A model generated the notes under the pieces. That model did not search any database. It was given only the letters and a program-made list of their open reading frames with translations, and was not told where the DNA came from. A DNA stretch of 35,013 nucleotides from Treponema sp. (GTDB lineage Bacteria > Spirochaetota > Spirochaetia > Treponematales > Breznakiellaceae), in the NCBI GenBank assembly GCA_031279975.1, contig JAITHL010000082.1, positions 1 to 35,013 of the forward strand, given 5' to 3'. How positions within the stretch are numbered: the stretch's first letter is position 1; each line of letters begins with the position of its first letter. Shown one piece after another: positions 26,701 to 34,877 of this stretch. The position numbers were made by a program, and so were the translations under genes.

Positions 26701-29298
26701 CCCGGTTATAAGACCGGGGAACGGGCGTCGGTGAGTTTCCCTTCCAACAAAGAGGCCGCCGCCCTGGTGGTGTTGGAGCAGGGGGGCCGGGTGCTGAGGC
26801 GGGAGTGGGTTTCCTGCCAGGATACCGCAACCCGTTATGAATTCCTCGTCGAGGCTTCCATGGCGCCCAATCTCTATGCGCATGTTACCCTCCTCCAGCC
26901 CCACCTGCAAACCCGGAATGATCTTCCCCTCCGGCTCTATGGGATAGTCCCGGTCATGGTGGATGATCCTATTACCCGGCTTACGCCCCAGATTGACGCG
27001 CCGGAGCGCTGGCAGAGCGAATCGACGGCTTCTTTTACGGTGAGCGAGGGCAACGGGCGGGCCATGGCCTATACGGTGGCGGTGGTGGACGAGGGCCTGC
27101 TGGGGCTTACCCGGTATACCCTGCCGAATCCCCATGATACCTTTTACGCCCGGGAAGCGTCATTCTTGAAGTCCTGGGACCTCTACTCGGATATTATGGG
27201 CGCCTATGCGGGGAACCTTGAAACCCTGCTGGCCATAGGGGGCGGCGATGAGGGCCTTTTGGATGGGGGAAAAACGCCTGAACGGTTTAAGCCGGTGGTC
27301 CGCTTCTTTGGCCCCTATGAACTCAAGGCCGGGGAAAAGCGGCGGGAGGTCTTTGAGCTTCCCCCCTATGCCGGGTCCCTGCGGATCATGGTCCTGGGGG
27401 CCTCTTCAACCAAAGGGCCTCCGGCGCCCTATTCCTATGGCCGGGCCTATGGCGCGGCGGAACGGACGGTCCGGGTTTCCTCGGATATTATGATCTTTCC
27501 CACCCTGCCCCGGACCTTCTCGCCGGGGGATGAGGCGGTCGTTCCCGTTACCGTGGTTTCTTACACGCCGGTCAAACGGAAAGTCCGCCTCTCCATGGCC
27601 GTGGAGGGCGGGCGGCTTTTAGAGCCGGAAATCCGGGAACTCGATTTTGATAAACCCGGGGAACAGACGGTCCGCTACCGGGTCCGCGCGCCGGACCTGG
27701 CCGGTTCGATGGGCTTTGCGATCCGGGCAGAGTCTCCCGGCGTCAAGACCGCGGCGCATACCGCGGAGCGGGAGGTCCGTTCCACCGCCCTGCCGGTGAT
27801 CGTGGGCAGTTTCCGCCTGCTTGAGCCTGGAGCGTCCTGGACCGGAACCCTGCAATTTCCCGGGGTTCCGGGTTCTAACCGGGGCAAGGCGGAATTCTCC
27901 CGGCTGCCGCCCCTCAATGTGGAATCCCGGCTGGGGTATCTTATCACCTATCCCCACGGCTGTTTGGAACAAACCGCGAGCGCCGTGTTTCCCCAGCTCT
28001 ATTTGCACAAGGTCCTTGCCTTGGGGGAAGCGGAGCGCCGCGCTATACGGTCAAATGTGGCCGCCGGCATTACTAGGCTTGAGGGGTTCATGGTTCCCGG
28101 CGGCGGCTTTTCCTATTGGCCCGGAGCGGATACCGCCCATGCCTGGGGCAGTATCTATGCGGGCCACTTCCTGTTGGAGGCCCGGCGGGCCGGATATACG
28201 GTAAGGCCGGAACTGCTGGAATCATGGCTCCGTTTCCAGAAGGCGCAGGCATCCCAGTGGAACCGGGAGGATGCTCCGGCGGATCAGGCGTACCGGCTTT
28301 ATATCCTGGCCTTAGCGGGAGAGCCGGACCTGGGTTCCATGAACCGGCTGCGGGAGACGCGGAACCTGGACGGCCTTGCCGCCTGGCGTTTAGCCGCGGC
28401 CTATTGGTATGCGGGGCAGCGGGATATAGCCCGGACCATGGCGGAGGCTTTGCATACCCAGGTTAAGGATTACCGGGAATTGAGCGGCTCCTTTGGTTCC
28501 GCCCTGCGGGATAAGGCCGTGCTATTGGAAACCCTGCTCCTCCTGGGGGATGGGGCGCGGGCGCGTCCCCTGTACGAGGACCTGTCGGCGGCCCTCTCCG
28601 GGGAATCTTGGCTTTCCACCCAAGAAACCGCCTATGCCCTCATCGCCATGCTGCCCTATACAGCCCAGAAGGCCGGAACCGGACCTATCACCGTGGACTG
28701 CGCGTTTGGGGGCCCCGCTCAGACCTTGCGCTTTGATACTCCCGCGGCGGGGCTTGATGTGGGGAGCCTGCCGGGGTCTTCCGCCGGATTTAGCATACGC
28801 AATACCTCCGCCGTCCCCTGCTATGCCAAGATCACCGTCCAAGGACTGCCGGAGGAAGGCGCTGAAAGCGCCCTGGCCCAAGGGCTTTCCCTTTCGGTGG
28901 AGTACCGCCATGCCGGACGGGGTACGGCGGTGGACCCTGATGCTCTTGCCCTGGGAGCGGATATGGAAGTGCGGGTAACCCTGCGGAATACCGCTTCCCA
29001 GTCCATACCGGAAATAGCCCTGGCGCATCCCCTTCCCGCGTCCTGGGAGCTTGTCAATTACCGGCTTGGCGGAGCCGCATCAGGGGGATCGAACCCTTCC
29101 GGCGCTTCCTTTACCTACCAGGATATCCGGGACGACCGGGTGCTGACCTACTTTAACCTGAACCGGGGGGAACAAAAAACCGTGAGCTTCCGGGTTACGA
29201 AGGCCTATGAGGGGAGCTTTTTCCGGCCCGCGATCCATGCCTATGCCATGTACGACGAGTCCATCCGGGCCCTTGAACCGGGGGTGCGGCGCCGGTGA
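23719..29298 (+). CDS. Bacterial alpha-2-macroglobulin family (lipo)protein (YfhM-like)
   Basis: 1859 aa; thioester motif 'YPHGCLEQTASAVFPQLYL'; bait/A2M region; signal peptide ending 'LVLPVSC' (lipobox-like); adjacent to pbpC. Confidence 0.93.
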   Translation: MCVRIKAYPAVIVFLSVLLVLPVSCFAPRAPEPDPRAVAAVSRGIILRTAPVSVVFTQEQDTSRPVPKDCFRLIPRVPGKAAWQDALTLVFTPDEPLAPGKRYRAVVDGTSLGDGIGVFGFEFETQSPVVQVELDPVRLDENGYALVGGTARLEPGVPHDRIERIIRSGELGKPQWTHEQGIHRFVFPPVKQEEGARTVAVSWSGRPAGIRDQGFTTVLIPGYETFEAVRVSRPSRGFLEVLFSAPLKPEQDLRGFISLSGDTNIRYSVQGNVVRIFGSQEHEGITPGSRLLIQDLEDIRGKGLANPASYTVPEHWELPEVRFTGKGAVLPTTQGAAMAIETRNLSGVLVEAFQIYGNSMIQFLQVNNLSGVQELDRVGEPVWSRAFDFYPEPSPEALRGDINRWVRRGLDLSDLAQKYPDGMFHIRLSFRPRHVVYQCGAGHEDFSQLAFPDDSFPRFDRREGESSFWDTYENKWSYTWSQYLNDPCHPAFYIPTGDHTITVGRNVLVSDLGLMAKRSIDGSWLVAASNIRTAEPAAQGEIRVLNYQGRVLASLRTGPDGMAVIPNLEGGSGGSPAGTPGIPAFLYAESPLGRAYLKLNESLAMAVSHFDVAGGAPLQGIRGLLYGERGVWRPGDPIYLTFLLSDPGGTMGPDHPITFELEDPRGGVTGRQTLAAPVDGFYAIKTAVAPDALTGNWTARVRVGGKVFHKPLKIETVIPNRLKLNLDFGSSPYLDSAETPVFLEAAWLYGAPASGLKADVSVSLGDQETAFPGFGDYVFRDPSRSVRGERQELYQGGLDGEGKAAFTMELNPGDAAPGKLTARFMTRAFEPSGAASVEQISREYSPYSRYVGIKLPRGDASRNMLLTDTEHQADIVLLDRDGKPVAGKVAVNCAVYKLSWRWWWEKGAGEAAEFASALSRNPVMRETLTVSDGKGGWKFQARYPDWGRYLIVAQDASGGHSAAAIAYIDWPGWAGRAQEGGPDASAMLALTAGKPGYKTGERASVSFPSNKEAAALVVLEQGGRVLRREWVSCQDTATRYEFLVEASMAPNLYAHVTLLQPHLQTRNDLPLRLYGIVPVMVDDPITRLTPQIDAPERWQSESTASFTVSEGNGRAMAYTVAVVDEGLLGLTRYTLPNPHDTFYAREASFLKSWDLYSDIMGAYAGNLETLLAIGGGDEGLLDGGKTPERFKPVVRFFGPYELKAGEKRREVFELPPYAGSLRIMVLGASSTKGPPAPYSYGRAYGAAERTVRVSSDIMIFPTLPRTFSPGDEAVVPVTVVSYTPVKRKVRLSMAVEGGRLLEPEIRELDFDKPGEQTVRYRVRAPDLAGSMGFAIRAESPGVKTAAHTAEREVRSTALPVIVGSFRLLEPGASWTGTLQFPGVPGSNRGKAEFSRLPPLNVESRLGYLITYPHGCLEQTASAVFPQLYLHKVLALGEAERRAIRSNVAAGITRLEGFMVPGGGFSYWPGADTAHAWGSIYAGHFLLEARRAGYTVRPELLESWLRFQKAQASQWNREDAPADQAYRLYILALAGEPDLGSMNRLRETRNLDGLAAWRLAAAYWYAGQRDIARTMAEALHTQVKDYRELSGSFGSALRDKAVLLETLLLLGDGARARPLYEDLSAALSGESWLSTQETAYALIAMLPYTAQKAGTGPITVDCAFGGPAQTLRFDTPAAGLDVGSLPGSSAGFSIRNTSAVPCYAKITVQGLPEEGAESALAQGLSLSVEYRHAGRGTAVDPDALALGADMEVRVTLRNTASQSIPEIALAHPLPASWELVNYRLGGAASGGSNPSGASFTYQDIRDDRVLTYFNLNRGEQKTVSFRVTKAYEGSFFRPAIHAYAMYDESIRALEPGVRRR

Positions 29299-31619
29299 TT
29301 TCCAGAACCTTCCGGCGGCGGATAGGGGTATCGGGCCTTGCGGTCCTGGCCCTGATCTTTGCCCTGTCCCTGCCGGACCCCTTGGTTGCCCCGGATTATT
29401 CCCCGGCGCTCTATGACCGGGAGGGGCGGCTTTTGGGCGCCATGGCCGCCCGGGACGGCCAGTGGCGTTTTCCGCCGTCGGGAAAGACGCCTGAAAAATT
29501 TGCCGCGGCCCTCATCGAATTTGAGGATCGCCGTTTTTTCTACCACCCCGGGGTTGACCCCATAGCCCTGGTCCGGGCTTGCGTTATGAATTGGAAGGCC
29601 GGGCGGGTGGTTTCCGGCGGTTCTACCATTACCATGCAGACCCTGCGGCTCATACGGCGGGGCCGCCGGAGGACCCTGTTTGAAAAGGGGATGGAGGCGA
29701 TCCTGGCCTTGCGGCTGGAGATGGGAAGGTCTAAGGAGGCTATTCTGGCCCTCTACGCCGCCAACGCGCCCTTTGGGGGTAATGTGGTGGGCCTGGACGC
29801 AGCCTGTTGGCGCTGGTTCGGCCGTTCGGCCCAAGAATTCTCCTGGGCCGAGGCCGCCCTCTTGGCGGTGCTTCCCAACAGTCCGGCGCTGATAAATCCA
29901 GGCCGGAACCGGGACATCCTGCGGCGGAAACGGGACGCCCTGTTGGAACGGCTTCACCGGCGTTCTTATTTTGACGGGGAAACGCTCCGCCTGGCCTTAC
30001 AGGAGGAGCTGCCCGAAGAACCCCGGCCCTTGCCCCGGCTGGCGCCGCATCTCCTGGCCCGGCTGGTTCAGAAACCTGCCATCCCCCCAGGGCCTATACA
30101 GACGACCTTGGACCTGGCCGTGCAGGAGCGGGCCCGGGCCATCCTGAACCGGGCGTCAGAGCGCTTTGCCGCCCAGGGGATCATGAACGGCGCGTGCCTC
30201 ATCCTGGATACCCCTACCGGAGCGCCGGTCGCCTATGTCGGCAATACCAGGACCCCGGCGGCGGGGGATGTGGACCTGATTACCGCTCCCCGCAGTTCCG
30301 GCAGCCTCCTCAAACCCGTGCTGTTTGCCGCCATGCTCGATTCGGGGGATATACTCCCCGCCGCGTTGGTAAGCGATATTCCCACCAGGGTGGGAAGTTA
30401 CAGCCCGGAGAACCTCAGCCGGAGTTATCAAGGGGCGGTCCCGGCCAATGAAGCCCTCGCCCGGTCCCTCAATATTCCCGCGGTCCGTTCCCTCCGCCGC
30501 TACGGGGTGGACCGTTTTGCCCGGCTGCTCCGGTCCCTGGGTTTGAGCACCCTGTTCCGTCCGGGGGACGCCTATGGGCTGCCCCTGATCCTCGGCGGCG
30601 CGGAGGTAACTCTGGAAGAAATAACCGGCCTCTATGCCCGGCTTGCCCGGACCGCCGATCCCGGACGCTTCGGCGCGGACGGGCCGGGGCATATCTCCCC
30701 TGGGGCCGCGTGGCTTACTCTGGAAGCCTTGATCGACGCGGTCCGCCCGGGCGAAGAGGCCCAGTGGCAGGACTATGCCGGCTCCCGGCGCATTGCCTGG
30801 AAGACCGGCACCAGTTTCGGCTTTCGGGATGCCTGGGCTGTCGGAGTTACCCCCCGCTGGACCGTGGGGGTCTGGATAGGGAACGCCACCGGCGAGGGCC
30901 GGGCGGAACTGCGGAGCGCCCTTACCGCCGCGCCGGTGCTCTTTGATCTGTTCTCGGCCCTGGATTCCTTTGGTTCCCCTGGCGATCCGGGGGGCGGGTG
31001 GTTTTCCCAGCCCGCGGAATTCCTGAAAAGCCAGGAGGTATGCGCCTTTTCAGGCTTTCCCCCCGGTCCTGACTGCCGCTCCCTGCGGATTTCCCTGGCC
31101 CCCCGGTCCGCGCCGCCCCACCGGCCCTGCCCCTTTTGCCGTACTGTTTTGGTGGATGAACAGGGGCAATACCGGGTTGTTCTGGAATCCGGGGAGGGGA
31201 AACCGGTCCGGGAAAAGCAATGGTTTGTCCTTCCGCCGGCGGAGGAGTGGTATTACCGGAAGCGGCATCTGGACTATAAGCCCCTGCCGCCCTGGAGCCG
31301 GGACGTTTTGGCCGGCGGAAGGCCCGCGGGCGAAGCGTCCTCCGCGGCCCTGGCCCTGTTTAACCCGAATCCGGGCTCCCAGGTCTATATTCCCCGGGAA
31401 CTTGACGGCGGCGAAGGCCGTATCGTGTTTTCCGCCGCCCACCGGGATCCCCGGGCGCTGATCTACTGGCATCTGGACGACGCCTATCTGGGCAAGACCG
31501 GGGTATTTCATGAGTTGGAAGCCCGGCCTGGCCCGGGCCGGCATACCCTTACCCTGGTGGACCGGATGGGAAATACCATAAGCCGGGCCTTCGAGGTACT
31601 GGAAAAACCCGGCCCTTAA
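29295..31619 (+). CDS. pbpC: Penicillin-binding protein 1C
   Basis: Transglycosylase 'EFEDRRFFYHPGVDPIALVRA', 'GGSTITMQ', transpeptidase 'SSGSLLKPVL' and 'WKTGTSFGFRDAW', C-terminal BiPBP_C-like region; GTGA overlap with A2M. Confidence 0.95.
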   Translation: MISRTFRRRIGVSGLAVLALIFALSLPDPLVAPDYSPALYDREGRLLGAMAARDGQWRFPPSGKTPEKFAAALIEFEDRRFFYHPGVDPIALVRACVMNWKAGRVVSGGSTITMQTLRLIRRGRRRTLFEKGMEAILALRLEMGRSKEAILALYAANAPFGGNVVGLDAACWRWFGRSAQEFSWAEAALLAVLPNSPALINPGRNRDILRRKRDALLERLHRRSYFDGETLRLALQEELPEEPRPLPRLAPHLLARLVQKPAIPPGPIQTTLDLAVQERARAILNRASERFAAQGIMNGACLILDTPTGAPVAYVGNTRTPAAGDVDLITAPRSSGSLLKPVLFAAMLDSGDILPAALVSDIPTRVGSYSPENLSRSYQGAVPANEALARSLNIPAVRSLRRYGVDRFARLLRSLGLSTLFRPGDAYGLPLILGGAEVTLEEITGLYARLARTADPGRFGADGPGHISPGAAWLTLEALIDAVRPGEEAQWQDYAGSRRIAWKTGTSFGFRDAWAVGVTPRWTVGVWIGNATGEGRAELRSALTAAPVLFDLFSALDSFGSPGDPGGGWFSQPAEFLKSQEVCAFSGFPPGPDCRSLRISLAPRSAPPHRPCPFCRTVLVDEQGQYRVVLESGEGKPVREKQWFVLPPAEEWYYRKRHLDYKPLPPWSRDVLAGGRPAGEASSAALALFNPNPGSQVYIPRELDGGEGRIVFSAAHRDPRALIYWHLDDAYLGKTGVFHELEARPGPGRHTLTLVDRMGNTISRAFEVLEKPGP

Positions 31620-31639
31620 CGCGGGGGGGCCGGGGGGCG

Positions 31640-31787
31640 GGCAATCCGGCGCCGCCGGATTGCCTCGGAGTTTTGCCAAAGGCAAAACTCCACTCGGCCT
31701 GGAGTTTTGGGCGCTGCCCAAAACTCCCTAATGGTTCCGCTGCGCGGAACCACCCCGGCGGGGGCGTTACGGGGGAAGATCCCCCGT
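31640..31787. repeat. Tandem array of five (possibly six) perfect short-loop hairpins
   Basis: GGCAATCCGGC-GCC-GCCGGATTGCC; GGAGTTTTGCC-AAA-GGCAAAACTCC; GGAGTTTTGGGC-GCT-GCCCAAAACTCC; TGGTTCCGC-TGC-GCGGAACCA; CCCC-GGC-GGGG; ACGGGGG-AAGAT-CCCCCGT. Confidence 0.92.
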
Positions 31788-31837
31788 TGAGGGGAGGGGC
31801 CGCCCGCGTCCGCCTGAAAAAATTAGCATTGCCGGTA

Positions 31838-31866
31838 TTGACATAAGAATAAGAATATGGTATAAA
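31838..31866 (+). promoter_or_regulatory. Near-consensus sigma-70 promoter
   Basis: TTGACA (31838-31843) - 17 nt - TATAAA (31861-31866), upstream of ATG 31918. Confidence 0.8.
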
Positions 31867-31917
31867 CAAGGTAAGCCGCGAAGTGCCGCGGACTACTATA
31901 CAAGTAAGGAAAAACCC

Positions 31918-33642
31918 ATGGCAGAATCACAAAAAACACCTTCCCTGGTTCCCGATTACGATGACCGCGTGGAGACGCTTAATCTATCCAACCGTTCCAC
32001 CAACGCCCTCAAGCTGGCGGGTATTAGGGACATAGAACAATTTTTAAATATTAACGAGCGCGATGTTTGCGGCATAAAAAACATTGGCGCGAAGAGCGCT
32101 GAAGAAATATTGCAATGCCAAAAAAGGCTGCTGGGCTACGGGCTGCAAAAGCAGAACGCGCTGTCCGCTCTGGAGCAGCCGGTATATGAGCTTAATATTT
32201 CCGTCCGCGCCGCGAATGTTCTGGCGAAGAACGGCGTCAATACTATTGATAAACTGGTGAACATGCGGGATGAAGATATTGAGCAATTGAAAAAAATCGG
32301 GAAGAAAACGGTAAAAGAAATAATGTATTGCAAAAGGGCCCTGTCCGCCTTGCCGGTTAATAACGCCGCCCCTGAAACAAGGATCGATATACGCAAGCAC
32401 CGGCTTTTAAAACTCCAGAACGCCTATCAGATGATACCCGGACACCGCCGGGACAGGGCTGTTCAGGATTATTTATCCGCGGTTTCAGGCATTGAGGCAA
32501 GCCTCATCATAAAGGAAAGCGGGAATTTCTTGCCGTCATTACACAGCGTCAGCGATATTGTTTCAGTCTTTGAGGAAGCGACGAATAATACTTCCAACAC
32601 GCAGAAAGTCCTGTTCCTCCTGGGCATCTTTGCTTTTGATGTACGGGCGAGCCTTGACCGGGCCTTCGGCGCCCTGTTAAGCGAAGAAAGTTTCGGGCGT
32701 TTTTTGAACATATTGGAAAAACGCATAGCCGGGCAGGTTTTGCAGGAGATAGCGGACTCCCTGGGGCTTACCCGCGAAAGGGTAAGGCAGCTTGAATGCA
32801 AGGGAATAAAGCTGTTAAATGAGCATTTAATGCCCCTATGCGTGGATATTATCGCGTTTATCGACATGGAAAACAACTTTGAAAAAATAATAACCCATGA
32901 GGAGCTGCGCCGGTGTATTGGAGACGCGAAGTATTTCGATCTGTTTTTATACGCCATGAAAACAAACGGCCCCTGGGATGCCTATCAATACCATAAGCGG
33001 TTTCACGTCTTCTGCCGCCGGGACCTGTATGATCGAATCGACGCGCTTTCGGGATATATGAACGCTTTGCCGGCGATTATCGACAGGGACCAGAAAGACG
33101 CGGCGCTTGAGTCCCTGGGCGTCCAGCTTGAACTGCCCTTAAAAATTATCATGATGGAATTCGTGAACGCCTATAAACCGGCGGGAAGGGTATACTACCG
33201 GGGAAAACTATCCTTGGCGAGAATGTACGATTATGTCCTTGAAAAGTATTACCCCGAGGGGATTAAACTATTTGACGACGCCATCATAGAATCCTTTAAG
33301 AAGCAGGTTGTTGACGTTTTCGGAGAGATTGACGTTTCTGAAAATAATCACGCGATTTATTCAAGAATCACCAGCGTTTCCGTCTTGTGCGACCGGGGCA
33401 CGTATATACACCCCTGTTTTGTAACGATAGACGCCGGGTTAATCGACGAGATAGCCTCCCACATTCTCATCTCCCCCAAGGGCGGCCTTTCCTTCGGCGA
33501 GTTATTTGAGGATTTTAGGCAGAAACTGGCCCTGCGGTCGAACATCAACAATAAATATTTCCTGCACGGCGCGCTTGAGCTGCGCTTAAAGGACCGGTTT
33601 TTGTTTACCAGGGACGCCATTGTCAAGAAGACGAAAACATGA
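31918..33642 (+). CDS. Protein with two RNAP alpha-CTD-like domains, a sigma-70 region-4-like HTH and a long C-terminal region of unknown function
   Basis: 'LNLSNRSTNALKLAGIRDIEQFLNINERDVCGIKNIGAKSAEEI' and 'LNISVRAANVLAKNGVNTIDKLVNMRDEDIEQLKKIGKKTVKEI' (alpha-CTD); 'VLQEIADSLGLTRERVRQLECKGIKLL' (sigma r4). Confidence 0.85.
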   Translation: MAESQKTPSLVPDYDDRVETLNLSNRSTNALKLAGIRDIEQFLNINERDVCGIKNIGAKSAEEILQCQKRLLGYGLQKQNALSALEQPVYELNISVRAANVLAKNGVNTIDKLVNMRDEDIEQLKKIGKKTVKEIMYCKRALSALPVNNAAPETRIDIRKHRLLKLQNAYQMIPGHRRDRAVQDYLSAVSGIEASLIIKESGNFLPSLHSVSDIVSVFEEATNNTSNTQKVLFLLGIFAFDVRASLDRAFGALLSEESFGRFLNILEKRIAGQVLQEIADSLGLTRERVRQLECKGIKLLNEHLMPLCVDIIAFIDMENNFEKIITHEELRRCIGDAKYFDLFLYAMKTNGPWDAYQYHKRFHVFCRRDLYDRIDALSGYMNALPAIIDRDQKDAALESLGVQLELPLKIIMMEFVNAYKPAGRVYYRGKLSLARMYDYVLEKYYPEGIKLFDDAIIESFKKQVVDVFGEIDVSENNHAIYSRITSVSVLCDRGTYIHPCFVTIDAGLIDEIASHILISPKGGLSFGELFEDFRQKLALRSNINNKYFLHGALELRLKDRFLFTRDAIVKKTKT

Positions 33643-33643
33643 G

Positions 33644-33664
33644 GCGCCGCCGCGTCAGCGGCGC
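33644..33664. terminator. Hairpin between convergent genes (possible bidirectional terminator)
   Basis: GCGCCGC-CGCGTCA-GCGGCGC; only 12 bp between the two stop codons; no long T-run. Confidence 0.4.
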
Positions 33665-34830
33665 TGTTTGCCCGGCCTGGCCTGACAGGAGCGAAACAGG
33701 GGCTTAAAATGTTCCCAGGGCATTTCCCGCGCCCCAAGGCTGATTTTGTACGGATAGCCTCCGGGGCCGAAGTCCCAGAAAGCGTATCCCTGTTTTTCAA
33801 GATACCGGGCCGTGAGGATAATCTGCGCCGTTCCCGCGGAAGATACGTCGTGGTAGCCGGTGTAGCTGGTGTATATCCGCCCTACCGCCGCCCCGATTTC
33901 CCCGGCGGCCAGGGCGCCGTCTTGATACAGGGCGAACGAGACCGGCCTTGCCGGCCCCCCGGCGCCGCGGAGTATCGAAAAATAGTATTGGAACGCGGCG
34001 GTCAGCCCCATATCGCCGTGGACAGCGACGCAGCGTTTCATAACCGCGTCAAAATCCGCGCCGTAACGCAGCGTATAGCGCCGCCCGTTCTTTTTCAGAT
34101 GGCGGCCTATGGTTTTCCCAATATGGAGATTATGAAAGAAAAGAACGGACCGTCCGGGGCGGAAGTGGGGGGTAATAATGACCGCCTCTTGGGGGTTTCC
34201 CTTGATATCGATATAAAAACCGCGGCGCAGCAGCCGCTGTATAAGCCCCTCCCCTTCGGGCAGCCGGTTAGGGGGGATAAGCGCCGCGAGACTGGCCGCG
34301 TCTTCCCCTGGATAGCGGAGCCGCAGCATGGTTAGCAAGTCGCTCATGGCCTGGGCGTAGGCTCCCTGTTGGCAATAGAGCATGCCCCGGTTATGCAAGG
34401 CGTTGGCATTGTCCGGCTCAAGGCGTATGGTCTGGGAATAATCCTGGCCCGCTAAACCCGGGCGGTTCTGCCGGAAATAAACATTTCCCCGGTTGTGGAA
34501 TGCCCCGGCGTTGCCCGGCTCAAGGCGTATGGCTTGGGAATAGTCCTGGACCGCCTCATCGTAGCGGCGATTCCGGTCATAGGCCATGCCGCGGTTATAA
34601 AAAGCGCCGGCATTTTCAGGCTCTATGCGTATCAGCGCCGTGAAGTCCCGCGCCGCCGCGTCGAATAGGCCGAGGTCGTAATAGGCGCAGCCCCGGCCGC
34701 TATAGGCGCCGCCGTGTTCTGGGTTAAGCCGCAGGGCGTTGGTAAAGGCTTCAACAGCCGGGCGGAGCAGGCCCTCTTGTTGCAGTCTTAGGCCCTTAAT
34801 ATACCAAATTTCGGCGCTTAATGGTTTCAT
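33655..34830 (-). CDS. TPR-repeat protein fused to a C-terminal leucyl/phenylalanyl-tRNA--protein transferase (Aat)-like domain
   Basis: About 5 TPRs ('GAFYNRGMAYDRNRRYDEAVQDYSQAIRLEPGNAGAFHNRGNVYF...'); C-term 'NLHIGKTIGRHLKKNGRRYTLRYGADFDAVMKRCVAVHGD...VSFALYQDGALAAGEIGAAVGRIYTSYTGYHDVSSAGTAQIILTARYLEKQGYAFWDFGPGGYPYKISLGAREMPWEHF'. Confidence 0.82.
   Translation of the reverse strand: MKPLSAEIWYIKGLRLQQEGLLRPAVEAFTNALRLNPEHGGAYSGRGCAYYDLGLFDAAARDFTALIRIEPENAGAFYNRGMAYDRNRRYDEAVQDYSQAIRLEPGNAGAFHNRGNVYFRQNRPGLAGQDYSQTIRLEPDNANALHNRGMLYCQQGAYAQAMSDLLTMLRLRYPGEDAASLAALIPPNRLPEGEGLIQRLLRRGFYIDIKGNPQEAVIITPHFRPGRSVLFFHNLHIGKTIGRHLKKNGRRYTLRYGADFDAVMKRCVAVHGDMGLTAAFQYYFSILRGAGGPARPVSFALYQDGALAAGEIGAAVGRIYTSYTGYHDVSSAGTAQIILTARYLEKQGYAFWDFGPGGYPYKISLGAREMPWEHFKPLFRSCQARPGKQRR
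34415..34549 (-). repeat. Two near-identical segments 102 bp apart within the TPR coding region
   Basis: GGCTCAAGGCGTATGGtcTGGGAATAaTCCTGG and GGCTCAAGGCGTATGGctTGGGAATAgTCCTGG; 34-codon TPR period. Confidence 0.8.
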
Positions 34831-34848
34831 CCTTGCGGTACCGGGGAA

Positions 34849-34877
34849 ACTATGATATACTAGCCGCGTCTTGTCAA
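34849..34877 (-). promoter_or_regulatory. Sigma-70-like promoter for the TPR-Aat gene
   Basis: Minus strand TTGACA (34877-34872) - 17 nt - CATAGT (34854-34849). Confidence 0.55.
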
